A DNA stretch of 14,127 nucleotides, taken from assembly GCA_045538175.1 (NCBI GenBank), contig JAZSQZ010000058.1, positions 1 through 14,127 on the forward strand, given 5' to 3'. Every line of letters begins with the position of its first letter. Positions within the stretch are counted from its first letter, which is position 1. The notes beneath the pieces are model-generated. The model worked only from the letters and a program-made list of their open reading frames with translations, was not told the origin of the DNA and ran no database searches. Below are positions 1 to 7,005 of this stretch, in pieces. Made by a program: the position numbers and the translations under genes. The DNA is from JAZSQZ01 sp045538175. GTDB lineage: Bacteria; Bacillota; Clostridia; Christensenellales; UBA1242.

Positions 1-860
1 ACCATTTCAACTTTATTGAATTGGTGTCCTCTAATCATGCCTCTTTCTTCTTGGCGATAGCTTCCAGCTTCTCTACGGTAACATGGTGTGTAACCACATA
101 ATTTTAATGGAAGTTGAGCCTCGTCAATAATTTCGTTTCTGTATAAGTTTACCAAAACAGTTTCAGCTGTTGGAAGTAAGAACTTGCTTTTTTCTGTTTT
201 ATCGTCAATCCAATAAACTTCGTCTGAAAATTTTGGGAATTGACCAGCACCAAGACCACATTCATAATTTAACATATGAGGTGGTAAAATAAAGTCATAA
301 TTATCTGCAACGTGTTCGTCAATAAAGAAATTAAGAAGTGCCCATTCTAATCTAGAACCTTGACCACGATACAACCAAGAACCGTTTCCAGCAACCTTAA
401 CTCCCCTTTCATAATCAATAAGCCCCAAATCAGTACAAAGATCAATATGGTTTTTTGGTTCAAAATCGAACTTAGGTTTTTCGCCAAAAGTTTTTATAAT
501 TTTGTTATTTTCTTTTCCCCCTGCCAATAAGTCATCATCTGGCATATTTGGAAGAACAATAAGAAAATCATAAATTTTCTTTGCAAGGTCTGCAATTTCT
601 TCGTCAGCTTTTGCAATTTTTGCACCCATTTCTTTCATTTGTGAAAAGATTTCGGAGACATCTTTACCTTCTTTTTTGTAGGTTGGAATTAAAGCATTGA
701 TTTTGTTTTTCTCAGCCTTCAATTCTTCGCATTGACCAATAAGTTTTCTACGGTCAGCATCCCAAGTAAGTAATTCGTCAAAATCAACTTCACAGCCTTT
801 CTTTAAAAGACTTTCTTTGACATACTTGGCATCTTTTTTGATCAAGTCAATTGAAATCAT
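1..860 (-). CDS. serS: Seryl-tRNA synthetase (SerRS), 3' end outside window
   Basis: This cytoplasmic class II aminoacyl-tRNA synthetase charges tRNA-Ser with serine using ATP. I translated it by hand: 286 residues are visible, and from the usual length of about 425 roughly 140 C-terminal residues lie beyond base 1. It starts MISIDLIKKDAKYVKES. Residues of about 27 to 105 form the charged, helical N-terminal arm that grips the long variable arm of tRNA-Ser. A motif 1 segment (GQGSRLEWALLNFF) and the LLPTAET serine-pocket segment follow. Class II motif 2 is RREAG at residues 262-266, followed by RGMIRGHQFNKVEMV at the window edge. The ATG at 858-860 is supported by an AAGGAG ribosome binding site about 9 bases upstream and by a near-consensus promoter. 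It diverges from the recombinase gene. The family assignment is secure; motif 3 is outside the window. Confidence 0.96.
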   Translation of the reverse strand, partial: MISIDLIKKDAKYVKESLLKKGCEVDFDELLTWDADRRKLIGQCEELKAEKNKINALIPTYKKEGKDVSEIFSQMKEMGAKIAKADEEIADLAKKIYDFLIVLPNMPDDDLLAGGKENNKIIKTFGEKPKFDFEPKNHIDLCTDLGLIDYERGVKVAGNGSWLYRGQGSRLEWALLNFFIDEHVADNYDFILPPHMLNYECGLGAGQFPKFSDEVYWIDDKTEKSKFLLPTAETVLVNLYRNEIIDEAQLPLKLCGYTPCYRREAGSYRQEERGMIRGHQFNKVEM

Positions 861-897
861 TTTTAATATCTCCTTTTATCTATTTTTTTAATTTTAT

Positions 898-914
898 GCC
901 TTTAAATTAAAAGC
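898..914 (-). other. Small hairpin at the 5' end of the predicted serS mRNA
   Basis: This imperfect 17-base palindrome begins about two bases after the predicted serS transcription start. In serS RNA the arms GCUUUUA and UAAAGGC pair over 7 positions, one of them a G-U wobble, around a 3-base loop. On the opposite strand the wobble becomes a C-A mismatch. A stem at the extreme 5' end could protect the mRNA from decay. In such AT-rich DNA it could also be chance. Confidence 0.3.
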
Positions 915-922
915 ACATACTA

Positions 923-951
923 ATTATAAATGTACAGGATAAATAAGTCAA
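923..951 (-). promoter_or_regulatory. serS promoter (sigma-A type)
   Basis: On the minus strand, TTGACT (946-951) and TATAAT (923-928) are separated by exactly 17 bp. This is an almost perfect vegetative promoter. Transcription should start near 916, giving a leader of about 55 bases. That is too short for a T-box riboswitch, which controls serS in many Bacillota. Confidence 0.8.
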
Positions 952-957
952 CTTTGT

Positions 958-986
958 TTTACAACTTTATGTTAAAATGCTAAAAT
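958..986 (+). promoter_or_regulatory. Candidate promoter of the Xer-like recombinase gene
   Basis: TTTACA (958-963) and TAAAAT (981-986) are separated by 17 bp, each one or two bases from consensus. Transcription from here would start near 993, almost on the GGAG ribosome binding site at 993-996. Either the leader is very short or a second TAAAAT at 973-978, which lacks a good -35, is used instead. It lies back to back with the serS promoter. Confidence 0.5.
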
Positions 987-1001
987 TATTATGGAGTAAA
1001 A

Positions 1002-2054
1002 ATGGAAGAAAACGACTATTTTCAAGTTAGAAATACAAACAATATTTTAAAACTTAGGGAAATTCAAAGAGAACTTCCTTCTTTTTGCTTGGAATTTTTT
1101 AGAGGAATCGAGAATAACACTACCCCACTTACTAGATTGAATTATGCTTATGATTTAAGAATTTTTTTTAATTTTTTGGTAAGTGAAGTTGTTGATTTTG
1201 AAGATAGAAAAATAAAAGAACTAACCATTGAAGACTTAAACAAAATTACAGCAACTCACCTTGAAATATATTTAGACTACTTAAATTATTACACCGGCAA
1301 AGATGGAAAAGTTTACAAAAACAACGAAAAAGCAAAGTCAAGAAAACTATGTTCGATTAGAAGTTTCTTAAAGTATTATTATAAAAAAGAAAAAATAAAA
1401 GAAAATGTTTCCGAAAAAGTAGATCTACCAAAACTTCACGATAAAGAAATTATTAGACTTGAAGTTGATGAAGTTGTAAAGCTTATAGACCAGGCAGAAA
1501 ACCCAAATTTGCTTACCAAAAATCAGCAACAATTTAATAAGCATACAAGACTTAGAGATGTAGCTATGTTAAGCCTGTTTCTAGGCACAGGAATACGTAT
1601 AAGCGAATGCGTAGGAATAAATATCGATGATATCGATTTCTCTGTTAACGGGTTTAAAGTAACCCGAAAAGGTGGAAACCAAGTTGTTTTATATTTTTCT
1701 GATGAGGTTGCAAATCACTTAAGAGAATATTTAGAAGAAAGATTAAATAAACCTAATGTAGACATAGAAGAAAAAGCATTATTCTTATCAATCCAAAACA
1801 AAAGAATTTCCGTTAGAGCTGTAGAAAAATTAGTTAAAAAATATAGCTCTGTTGTAACTCCACTTAAAAAAATTACCCCACACAAATTAAGAAGCACATA
1901 TGGTACAAATCTTTATAGAGAGACAAACGATATATATGTAGTTGCAGATGTTTTGGGACATAAAGATGTAAATACTACTAAAAAACACTATGCAGCAATA
2001 TCTGAAGATGCAAGACGAAGTGTTGCAAATAAAGTAAAACTAAGAGATGAATAA
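1002..2054 (+). CDS. Xer-like tyrosine site-specific recombinase
   Basis: This 350-residue tyrosine recombinase cuts and rejoins DNA through a 3'-phosphotyrosine bond. Residues of about 20-140 are the helical SAM-like core-binding domain. Residues of about 150-345 are the catalytic domain. All six active-site residues are present: Arg199 (GTGIRISE), Lys223 (VTRKGG), His294 and Arg297 (HKLRS), His320 (GHKDVNTT) and Tyr330 (KKHYAAI). It is about 50 residues longer than standard XerC or XerD, with an N-terminal extension and a small insert before Arg199 (around residues 166-182). The ATG has GGAG 5 bases upstream. No attachment site, excisionase or other phage gene is nearby, and its base composition matches its neighbours. 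I therefore infer a chromosomal Xer-type role such as dimer resolution, rather than a mobile-element integrase. Whether it is the XerC or XerD equivalent, or a separate paralogue, cannot be told here. Confidence 0.88.
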   Translation: MEENDYFQVRNTNNILKLREIQRELPSFCLEFFRGIENNTTPLTRLNYAYDLRIFFNFLVSEVVDFEDRKIKELTIEDLNKITATHLEIYLDYLNYYTGKDGKVYKNNEKAKSRKLCSIRSFLKYYYKKEKIKENVSEKVDLPKLHDKEIIRLEVDEVVKLIDQAENPNLLTKNQQQFNKHTRLRDVAMLSLFLGTGIRISECVGINIDDIDFSVNGFKVTRKGGNQVVLYFSDEVANHLREYLEERLNKPNVDIEEKALFLSIQNKRISVRAVEKLVKKYSSVVTPLKKITPHKLRSTYGTNLYRETNDIYVVADVLGHKDVNTTKKHYAAISEDARRSVANKVKLRDE

Positions 2055-2059
2055 AAAAG

Positions 2060-2102
2060 AAAAAGTATTGTTATAGAACAAATGTTTGACAATACTTTTT
2101 TT
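2060..2102 (+). terminator. Terminator of the recombinase gene, enclosing the lexA operator
   Basis: A perfect 12-bp inverted repeat (AAAAAGTATTGT at 2060-2071, ACAATACTTTTT at 2089-2100) begins 5 bases after the recombinase stop codon and ends in seven Ts (2096-2102). The 17-base loop (2072-2088) contains the LexA box, and the 3' arm contains part of the lexA -35 element. The stem is AT-rich, so termination may be partial and some lexA mRNA could come from read-through. Confidence 0.65.
2075..2088 (+). promoter_or_regulatory. LexA (SOS) operator upstream of lexA
   Basis: AGAACAAATGTTTG contains GAAC, a 4-base spacer AAAT, and GTTT. This differs at one base of the symmetric core from the GAAC-N4-GTTC box known for Gram-positive LexA (DinR). 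The last three bases overlap the -35 element of the lexA promoter, so bound LexA should block RNA polymerase. Position and match together support autoregulation. I see only this one box. Confidence 0.8.
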
Positions 2103-2114
2103 ATATGTTATTAT
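2086..2114 (+). promoter_or_regulatory. lexA promoter
   Basis: A consensus TTGACA (2086-2091), a 17-bp spacer, and TATTAT (2109-2114) preceded by TGT, which makes an extended -10. Transcription should start near 2121, giving a leader of about 20 bases that carries AAGGA (2128-2132), 7 bases before the lexA ATG. Confidence 0.8.
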
Positions 2115-2139
2115 TTACATATAATTTAAGGATTTACAA

Positions 2140-2763
2140 ATGAAAAATAATAATAAAATTACTAATACTCTTCAAAAAACGATAGATGTTATAAGATTAC
2201 ATATTGAAAAAAACGGATACCCACCCACTGTTAGAGAACTTATGGAATATCTTGACGTAAAGTCCACGTCAACAATCGCTTATTACTTAGATAAGCTTGA
2301 AGAACTTGGTCAAATTAAAAGAGATTCAAACAAGAATAGGGCTATAGAGTTGGTTTTAGATAAAACAATGGCTAAATCAAAAACAGATACAATCAAAATT
2401 CCTTTAATCGGTGAAGCTGCTGCAGGAAAACCAATACTCGCAGTTGAGAATTTTGAAGATGTTTATGAATTGCCAACCGATATGTTTAATGGTAGCGAAC
2501 TTTTTATGTTAAGAATTAAAGGTGACAGTATGATAAATGCTGGCATCTTTGATGGCGACAAAATTGTTGTTAAAAAACAAAATTCTGCAGATAATAGAGA
2601 TATTGTTGTTGCAATGCTTAATGGTTGTGTAACGGTTAAAAGATTCTTTAAGGAACAAAACCGAATTCGTCTTCAGCCTGAAAACGACACAATGAAACCA
2701 ATATATGCTGTAGATGTTGATGTGCTAGGAAAAGTTGTAGGTTTAATTAGAAATTTCAAATAA
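2140..2763 (+). CDS. lexA: LexA, SOS-response repressor and self-cleaving protease
   Basis: LexA dimers repress DNA-damage genes. Activated RecA on single-stranded DNA triggers LexA to cut itself. The 207-residue length is normal. Residues of about 8-65 form the winged helix-turn-helix DNA-binding domain (GYPPTVRELMEYLDVKSTST). After a linker, the cleavage site is Ala95-Gly96 (in GEAAAGKP). The peptidase S24 dyad is Ser130 (KGDSMINAG) and Lys167 (TVKRF); their 37-residue spacing matches E. coli Ser119 and Lys156. The ATG is supported by AAGGA 7 bases upstream. It has its own promoter with a LexA box, so it is probably autoregulated. It converges on the miaB-mutS-mutL-miaA operon, a placement known from Clostridia. 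In the same frame after the stop codon there are 35 further codons without a stop (2764-2868); they resemble nothing I know. Confidence 0.97.
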   Translation: MKNNNKITNTLQKTIDVIRLHIEKNGYPPTVRELMEYLDVKSTSTIAYYLDKLEELGQIKRDSNKNRAIELVLDKTMAKSKTDTIKIPLIGEAAAGKPILAVENFEDVYELPTDMFNGSELFMLRIKGDSMINAGIFDGDKIVVKKQNSADNRDIVVAMLNGCVTVKRFFKEQNRIRLQPENDTMKPIYAVDVDVLGKVVGLIRNFK

Positions 2764-2880
2764 AAGAAATTTAAGAAAAAGGGGTCTATTAAAATTAATT
2801 CTTTACATTTTATAAATATCAAGCAAATAGATGCTGAAATTTCGAATGACATAATTTTAAAAATAAATTAACATAATAAT

Positions 2881-2913
2881 AAAAAACAACACTTAAAAAG
2901 CGTTGTTTTTTTT
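2881..2913. terminator. Bidirectional terminator between lexA and the mismatch-repair operon
   Basis: A 13-position inverted repeat, 2882-2894 against 2898-2910, surrounds an AAA loop and has T-runs on both sides. In plus-strand RNA one pair is an A-C mismatch (2891/2901). In minus-strand RNA the same pair is a tolerated G-U, so the hairpin fits the minus-strand operon better. The rest of the 2764-2958 gap is very AT-rich and shows no gene I can support. Confidence 0.75.
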
Positions 2914-2958
2914 ATTAGTAGATTTAAAGCCATGGGTTAAAAGACTTTGTTTTTTATT

Positions 2959-4188
2959 TTACTTTTCATTTAAGAACGCATTTACAACAAGTTTTACGTG
3001 TTCGTATGTAAGACCACCTTGGATATATAAGACATAAGGTTTTACAAGTGGACTATCGCAAGATAATTCAATTGAACTTCCTTCAACAAAACAACCTGCT
3101 GACATAATAACTTCACTTTCATATCCTGCCATTTCATAAGGTTCAGGTGTAACATAACTATCAACAGGAGAATTGTGTTGAATTATACGACACAAATCAA
3201 TAAGATCTTGTTTTTCTTCGAAGAAAATTGTTCTTACAATATCACTTATTTCTGTGTTGTAATCAGGAAGAACTTTATATCCCAACTTACCCATTACATA
3301 TGCAAATAAATATGATCCTTTAAGTGCTTGAGAAACTGTATGTGGTGCCATAAACAAACCTTGATATAAAAGACGATAACCCCTTTCGTTACAACCGACT
3401 TCTCTTTTTAATGATGAAGATGTAAGCATTGTTGAAATGCTATCGATAGAATCGCTATCACCTACAATATATCCCCCACAAGAAACCAAACCAGCACCTG
3501 GGTTTTTGATTAAAGAACCAATTGCAACATTTGCACCGACTTGAGTTGGTTCTTTTTCTTCTACAAACTCGCAATAACAGTTGTCTACTACAATTTTTGC
3601 TGTTTTGTTGAATCTCCTAATAAAAGCACAAACTTCTTCAATTTTATTGATATTTATGCCATTTCTAAGAGAATAACCTCTTGATCTTTGAATATATATA
3701 ATTTTTGGTGAAATTTCTGAAAGTTTCTTCTCTATTTTATCAAAGTCAAAGCAGTTGTCGTTTATTAACTCAATTTGTTCGTATTTAACACCAAAGTCTT
3801 TTAAACTGCCATTGTCTTTACCTTCAATACCAAAAATGGTTTCGTCCATTGTATCGTATGGTTTTCCAGAGATGCTCAACATAATATCGTTTGGCCTAAG
3901 CAAACCATACAAAGCAGTTTTGATTGAGTGAGAACCACAAGTGATAAGATTTTCAGAAACGATTGCATCGTCACAACCAAATACGTCTGCATATAATTTG
4001 TTTAATGTGTCTCTGCCCTCATCTCCATAACCATAGCCTGTTGTTCCACAGAAATGTCTTAATGCAATTCTGTTTTTCTTAAAAGCTTCTAAAACTTTTT
4101 GTTGATTTGATAATGCAATATTTTCAATAATCTTAAATCTTTCGGATAATGTTTCTTCTGCTTCGATAATCATATCGTTAATTTTCAT
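2959..4188 (-). CDS. PLP-dependent enzyme of the Met_gamma_lyase / 'aluminum resistance' family
   Basis: This 409-residue protein is a fold-type I pyridoxal-phosphate enzyme related to cystathionine beta-lyase and methionine gamma-lyase (the family named Met_gamma_lyase, PF06838, often annotated 'aluminum resistance protein'). The substrate of the family is not firmly established. Visible marks are the N-terminal HFCGTTGYGYGDEGRD segment, the cofactor-binding Asp in IVVDNCYCEF, and the likely Schiff-base Lys228 in SLIKNPGAG, followed by a glycine-rich GGYIVG. The length is normal. Its ATG lies inside the last codons of miaA (11-bp overlap) and only a weak GAGAG-type ribosome binding site precedes it, so translation is probably coupled to miaA. 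It is the last gene of the operon. Clostridial relatives often have hfq between it and miaA; here there is none. The name is secure and the reaction is not. Confidence 0.9.
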   Translation of the reverse strand: MKINDMIIEAEETLSERFKIIENIALSNQQKVLEAFKKNRIALRHFCGTTGYGYGDEGRDTLNKLYADVFGCDDAIVSENLITCGSHSIKTALYGLLRPNDIMLSISGKPYDTMDETIFGIEGKDNGSLKDFGVKYEQIELINDNCFDFDKIEKKLSEISPKIIYIQRSRGYSLRNGININKIEEVCAFIRRFNKTAKIVVDNCYCEFVEEKEPTQVGANVAIGSLIKNPGAGLVSCGGYIVGDSDSIDSISTMLTSSSLKREVGCNERGYRLLYQGLFMAPHTVSQALKGSYLFAYVMGKLGYKVLPDYNTEISDIVRTIFFEEKQDLIDLCRIIQHNSPVDSYVTPEPYEMAGYESEVIMSAGCFVEGSSIELSCDSPLVKPYVLYIQGGLTYEHVKLVVNAFLNEK

Positions 4189-5104
4189 AATTTAATCTCT
4201 CTTTTATGTAATCATAAATTTTTTCTTCATCTTCTAATGGATTAAACCATTTTGCATCTTTAAATGCCCTAAAAAAAGTTAACTGTCTTTTTGCATAGTT
4301 TCTTGTGTTTTTCTTAACGAGTTCAACTGCTTTACCTAAAGTTGTTTCATTGTTTATGTATGGGAAAAACTCCTTATACCCTATTGCTTGCATACTTTGA
4401 GAAGTATTTGAAATCTCGTTGTTTTTAAGCAAAGTTGTCATTTCTTGAATAACACCTTCAGCAATCATATTATCTACTCTTAAGTTGACTCTTTCATACA
4501 ATTGTTCTCTTGGCATATCAAGAGCAATAATTATAGGGTCATACTCTGCTTCATTTTCTTCGCAGTTTAATTCTGTTTTTGTGTTTGCGCTTATTTCAGT
4601 AATTTCAAGGGCCCTTATAATTCTTTTTGTATCATTTAAATGAATTTTCTCAGTTGCTTTAGGGTCCTTTTCCTTTAATATGTTATAAAGGAATTCTTGA
4701 CCATTTTCTTCTAAGATTTTGTTGTATTTTTCTCTAATTTCAACGTTTTTTGGGGTGCCTGCAAACGTAAAAGGATAAATAATAGATTTAATATACAATC
4801 CTGTTCCACCTACAATTATTGGCAACTTATTTTGAGAAATTATTTCGTTTATTTTTCCCTTTGCAAGTTTTGAGTATTCCCCAACACTAAATTCTGCATT
4901 TGGCTCAATAATGTCAACCAAGTGATGTTTTGCTTGTGACAATTCATCTGCTGTTGGCTTAGCAGTTCCTATATCTAATTTTTTATATATCTGCATTGAG
5001 TCGGCCGAAATAATCTCGCCATTAAACAAATTGGCACATTTTATACCAAGTTTTGTTTTGCCTGATGCAGTTGGTCCACAAATAATTAGTATTTTAGACT
5101 TCAT
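4178..5104 (-). CDS. miaA: tRNA dimethylallyltransferase MiaA
   Basis: MiaA transfers a dimethylallyl group from dimethylallyl diphosphate to N6 of A37 in tRNAs reading codons that begin with U. MiaB then methylthiolates the product. The 308-residue length is typical. The P-loop GPTASGKT spans residues 10-17. SADSMQIY follows, with Asp35 at the position of the catalytic base (Asp42 in E. coli). DIGTAKP and then VGGTGLYIKS (about 98-107) are also family signatures. The C-terminal part holds the tRNA-binding NTRNYAKRQLTFFR. The ATG shares one base with the mutL stop codon (TAATG) and has AAGGAAGG upstream, so the two are translationally coupled. Its 3' end overlaps the PLP-enzyme gene by 11 bp. 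Confidence 0.97.
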   Translation of the reverse strand: MKSKILIICGPTASGKTKLGIKCANLFNGEIISADSMQIYKKLDIGTAKPTADELSQAKHHLVDIIEPNAEFSVGEYSKLAKGKINEIISQNKLPIIVGGTGLYIKSIIYPFTFAGTPKNVEIREKYNKILEENGQEFLYNILKEKDPKATEKIHLNDTKRIIRALEITEISANTKTELNCEENEAEYDPIIIALDMPREQLYERVNLRVDNMIAEGVIQEMTTLLKNNEISNTSQSMQAIGYKEFFPYINNETTLGKAVELVKKNTRNYAKRQLTFFRAFKDAKWFNPLEDEEKIYDYIKERLNYEN

Positions 5105-6993
5105 TAGACCTTCCTTTTAAACATCTTTTCAATTTGGTCCTTAGTCATCTTAACACAAACCGGTCTACCATGTGGACATAATAAAGTTGTTTTTTCTTGA
5201 TAAATTTTATTTAAAAGGTAATCAATCTCAGTGTTTGACAATTGTTGACCACCTTTTACAGCGGCCTTACAAGCCTTAGTTGCAATAAAATCTTTTACAA
5301 CTTCGTTTGTTTTTGAAATCTTGTTTAAATTTTTTAAACTATCATCAATAAATTCTTTCAAATTTATATCTTGCAAAATTAAAGGAACATTTGTTATTTT
5401 AAAAGAATTATTTCCAAATTGCTCAATGTTAAAACCAAGAGAATTAATATTTTCAATTTCGTTAAGCAACAAACTTGCCTCTTCGTGATTTACTGTAAAA
5501 GTATAAGGCACAAGCAACTCTTGTCTTACAACAGATTTTTCTTCAAATTGTTTTTTAAAGTTATCATACAACACTCTTTCGTGTCCTGCATGTTGATCGA
5601 TTAAATATAATTCATCATCTTTTTCAAGCATTATATATGTGTTAAATAAAGTGCCAACAACTCTTGAAGCAAAACTTATATTTGTTTTGTTGTCTTCATT
5701 TATAGGTACATTCAAAAGATCTTCCTGTTTGGCTTCTTGTTCGCTAACTCTCTTAAACAAATTATAATAAATGTCATCGCTATCACTATGTAATGTTTTT
5801 AGAGAATCAAATGAGTTAAATGAAGTCCCTTCAGTTGAAAAAATTGTTGCTGTTTTTATATTGTTTTCAGGGTTGTTTTTTTGTTCTTCTTCCTCAAAAT
5901 TTGAGACAGAAAAACTGTGTCCACCAACAACTTTTGCAAAATCAAAGACTTGTTCGGTTTTTGGCGTTTCTTCTGTTAAATCGCCAATTTCAGTCTCAAA
6001 AACGTTGTTTAGTTGTAAAAGTTCATTTGCAACGGCATTATTTACAATACCAAACATATTTATATTTGGCTTAAATTTTATCTCTAATTTGTTAGGGTGA
6101 ACGTTAACATCAACATCTTCAAATGGGATTGTTATGTTTAAAACAAAGAAAGGAAATTTTCCTTTCATAACATAATTTTCATAGGCATTATAAACGGCTG
6201 TAGAAATAAGTTGATTTACAACATATCTCCCATTTACCATTAGTGTTTGATAAGTTCTATTTGGTTTACAGAAAGATGGTTTACATATATATCCTTCAAT
6301 AGAAATATTGCCTGCTTTACAACTTAATGGAATAATATTGTTTATAGTTTCTTTTCCATATACAGTATAAATTGCTTCTTGCAAATCTTTTCCATTTGTT
6401 TGGTAAACAATATTGCCTTCAACAATATATTTAAAAGAGATATTAGGGTTTGCAAGTATAAGTCTTGTAACATAAGTTGTGATGCTACTTTCTTCAACTT
6501 TATTGCTTTTCAAAAATTTTGCACGAGCCGGAACATTAAAGAATAAGTTTTTTACTGAAATCATAGTTCCTTCAACGCAAGCACATTGTTCGGGTTTTCC
6601 AATCTTGCCACCTTCGACTTCGATTTTGCCACCATATTCTAAGTCTTTTGTTTTTGATTGTAGTGTAACCATTGCAACTGAGCCAATACTTGCAAGTGCT
6701 TCACCCCTAAACCCTAGAGTTGAAATACCCTCTAAATCATCAACTGCTTTTATCTTACTTGTTGCGTGTGGAAGAAAAGCCGATTGTAAATCGTCAAATT
6801 CTATACCACAACCATTATCGGTTATTTTAATTTCTTTTACACCAGCTTCAACAATTTCTATTGTAATAGAAGTTGCACCTGCATCAATGCAGTTTTCAAC
6901 TAATTCTTTTACAACAGAAGCAGGTCTTTCTACAACTTCTCCAGCCGAAATTCTATTAAATATGCTACTATCTAAAACGTTAATTTTAGGCAT
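5104..6993 (-). CDS. mutL: DNA mismatch repair protein MutL (endonuclease type)
   Basis: MutL links mismatch recognition by MutS to strand removal. The 629-residue length is normal. The N-terminal GHKL ATPase has Glu30 and Asn34 (VKELVENCIDAGA), DNGCGI at about 58-63, and GFRGEALASIG. After a low-complexity, acidic linker of about residues 340-430, the C-terminal dimerisation domain carries the nicking-endonuclease motif DQHAGHERVLYD (466-477), ACKAAVKGGQQ and CPHGRP (from Cys606). These are typical of bacteria without MutH and imply that this MutL nicks DNA itself. The last acidic position of the DQHA(X)2E(X)4E motif is Asp477 instead of Glu. The start lies 12 bp after mutS with AAAGGAAAG upstream. 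The stop overlaps the miaA ATG. Confidence 0.97.
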   Translation of the reverse strand: MPKINVLDSSIFNRISAGEVVERPASVVKELVENCIDAGATSITIEIVEAGVKEIKITDNGCGIEFDDLQSAFLPHATSKIKAVDDLEGISTLGFRGEALASIGSVAMVTLQSKTKDLEYGGKIEVEGGKIGKPEQCACVEGTMISVKNLFFNVPARAKFLKSNKVEESSITTYVTRLILANPNISFKYIVEGNIVYQTNGKDLQEAIYTVYGKETINNIIPLSCKAGNISIEGYICKPSFCKPNRTYQTLMVNGRYVVNQLISTAVYNAYENYVMKGKFPFFVLNITIPFEDVDVNVHPNKLEIKFKPNINMFGIVNNAVANELLQLNNVFETEIGDLTEETPKTEQVFDFAKVVGGHSFSVSNFEEEEQKNNPENNIKTATIFSTEGTSFNSFDSLKTLHSDSDDIYYNLFKRVSEQEAKQEDLLNVPINEDNKTNISFASRVVGTLFNTYIMLEKDDELYLIDQHAGHERVLYDNFKKQFEEKSVVRQELLVPYTFTVNHEEASLLLNEIENINSLGFNIEQFGNNSFKITNVPLILQDINLKEFIDDSLKNLNKISKTNEVVKDFIATKACKAAVKGGQQLSNTEIDYLLNKIYQEKTTLLCPHGRPVCVKMTKDQIEKMFKRKV

Positions 6994-7005
6994 TGTCTTT
7001 CCTTT

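Noticed and set aside
861..1001. T-box riboswitch before serS
   Set aside because: The gap to the divergent gene is only 141 bp, and the promoter lies within it. There is no T-box sequence and no room for the specifier stem.
1002..2054. Phage or integrative-element integrase with attachment sites
   Set aside because: No direct repeats, tRNA gene, excisionase, repressor of phage type or structural gene is nearby. The flanking genes are housekeeping genes with matching composition.
2764..2871. 35 stop-free codons in the lexA frame after its stop, preceded by an AGGGG sequence
   Set aside because: It has no ATG, GTG or TTG start at a suitable distance, the peptide is a low-complexity Lys/Ile/Asn mix, and it is short enough to arise by chance. 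I see no remnant of hfq or another family in it.
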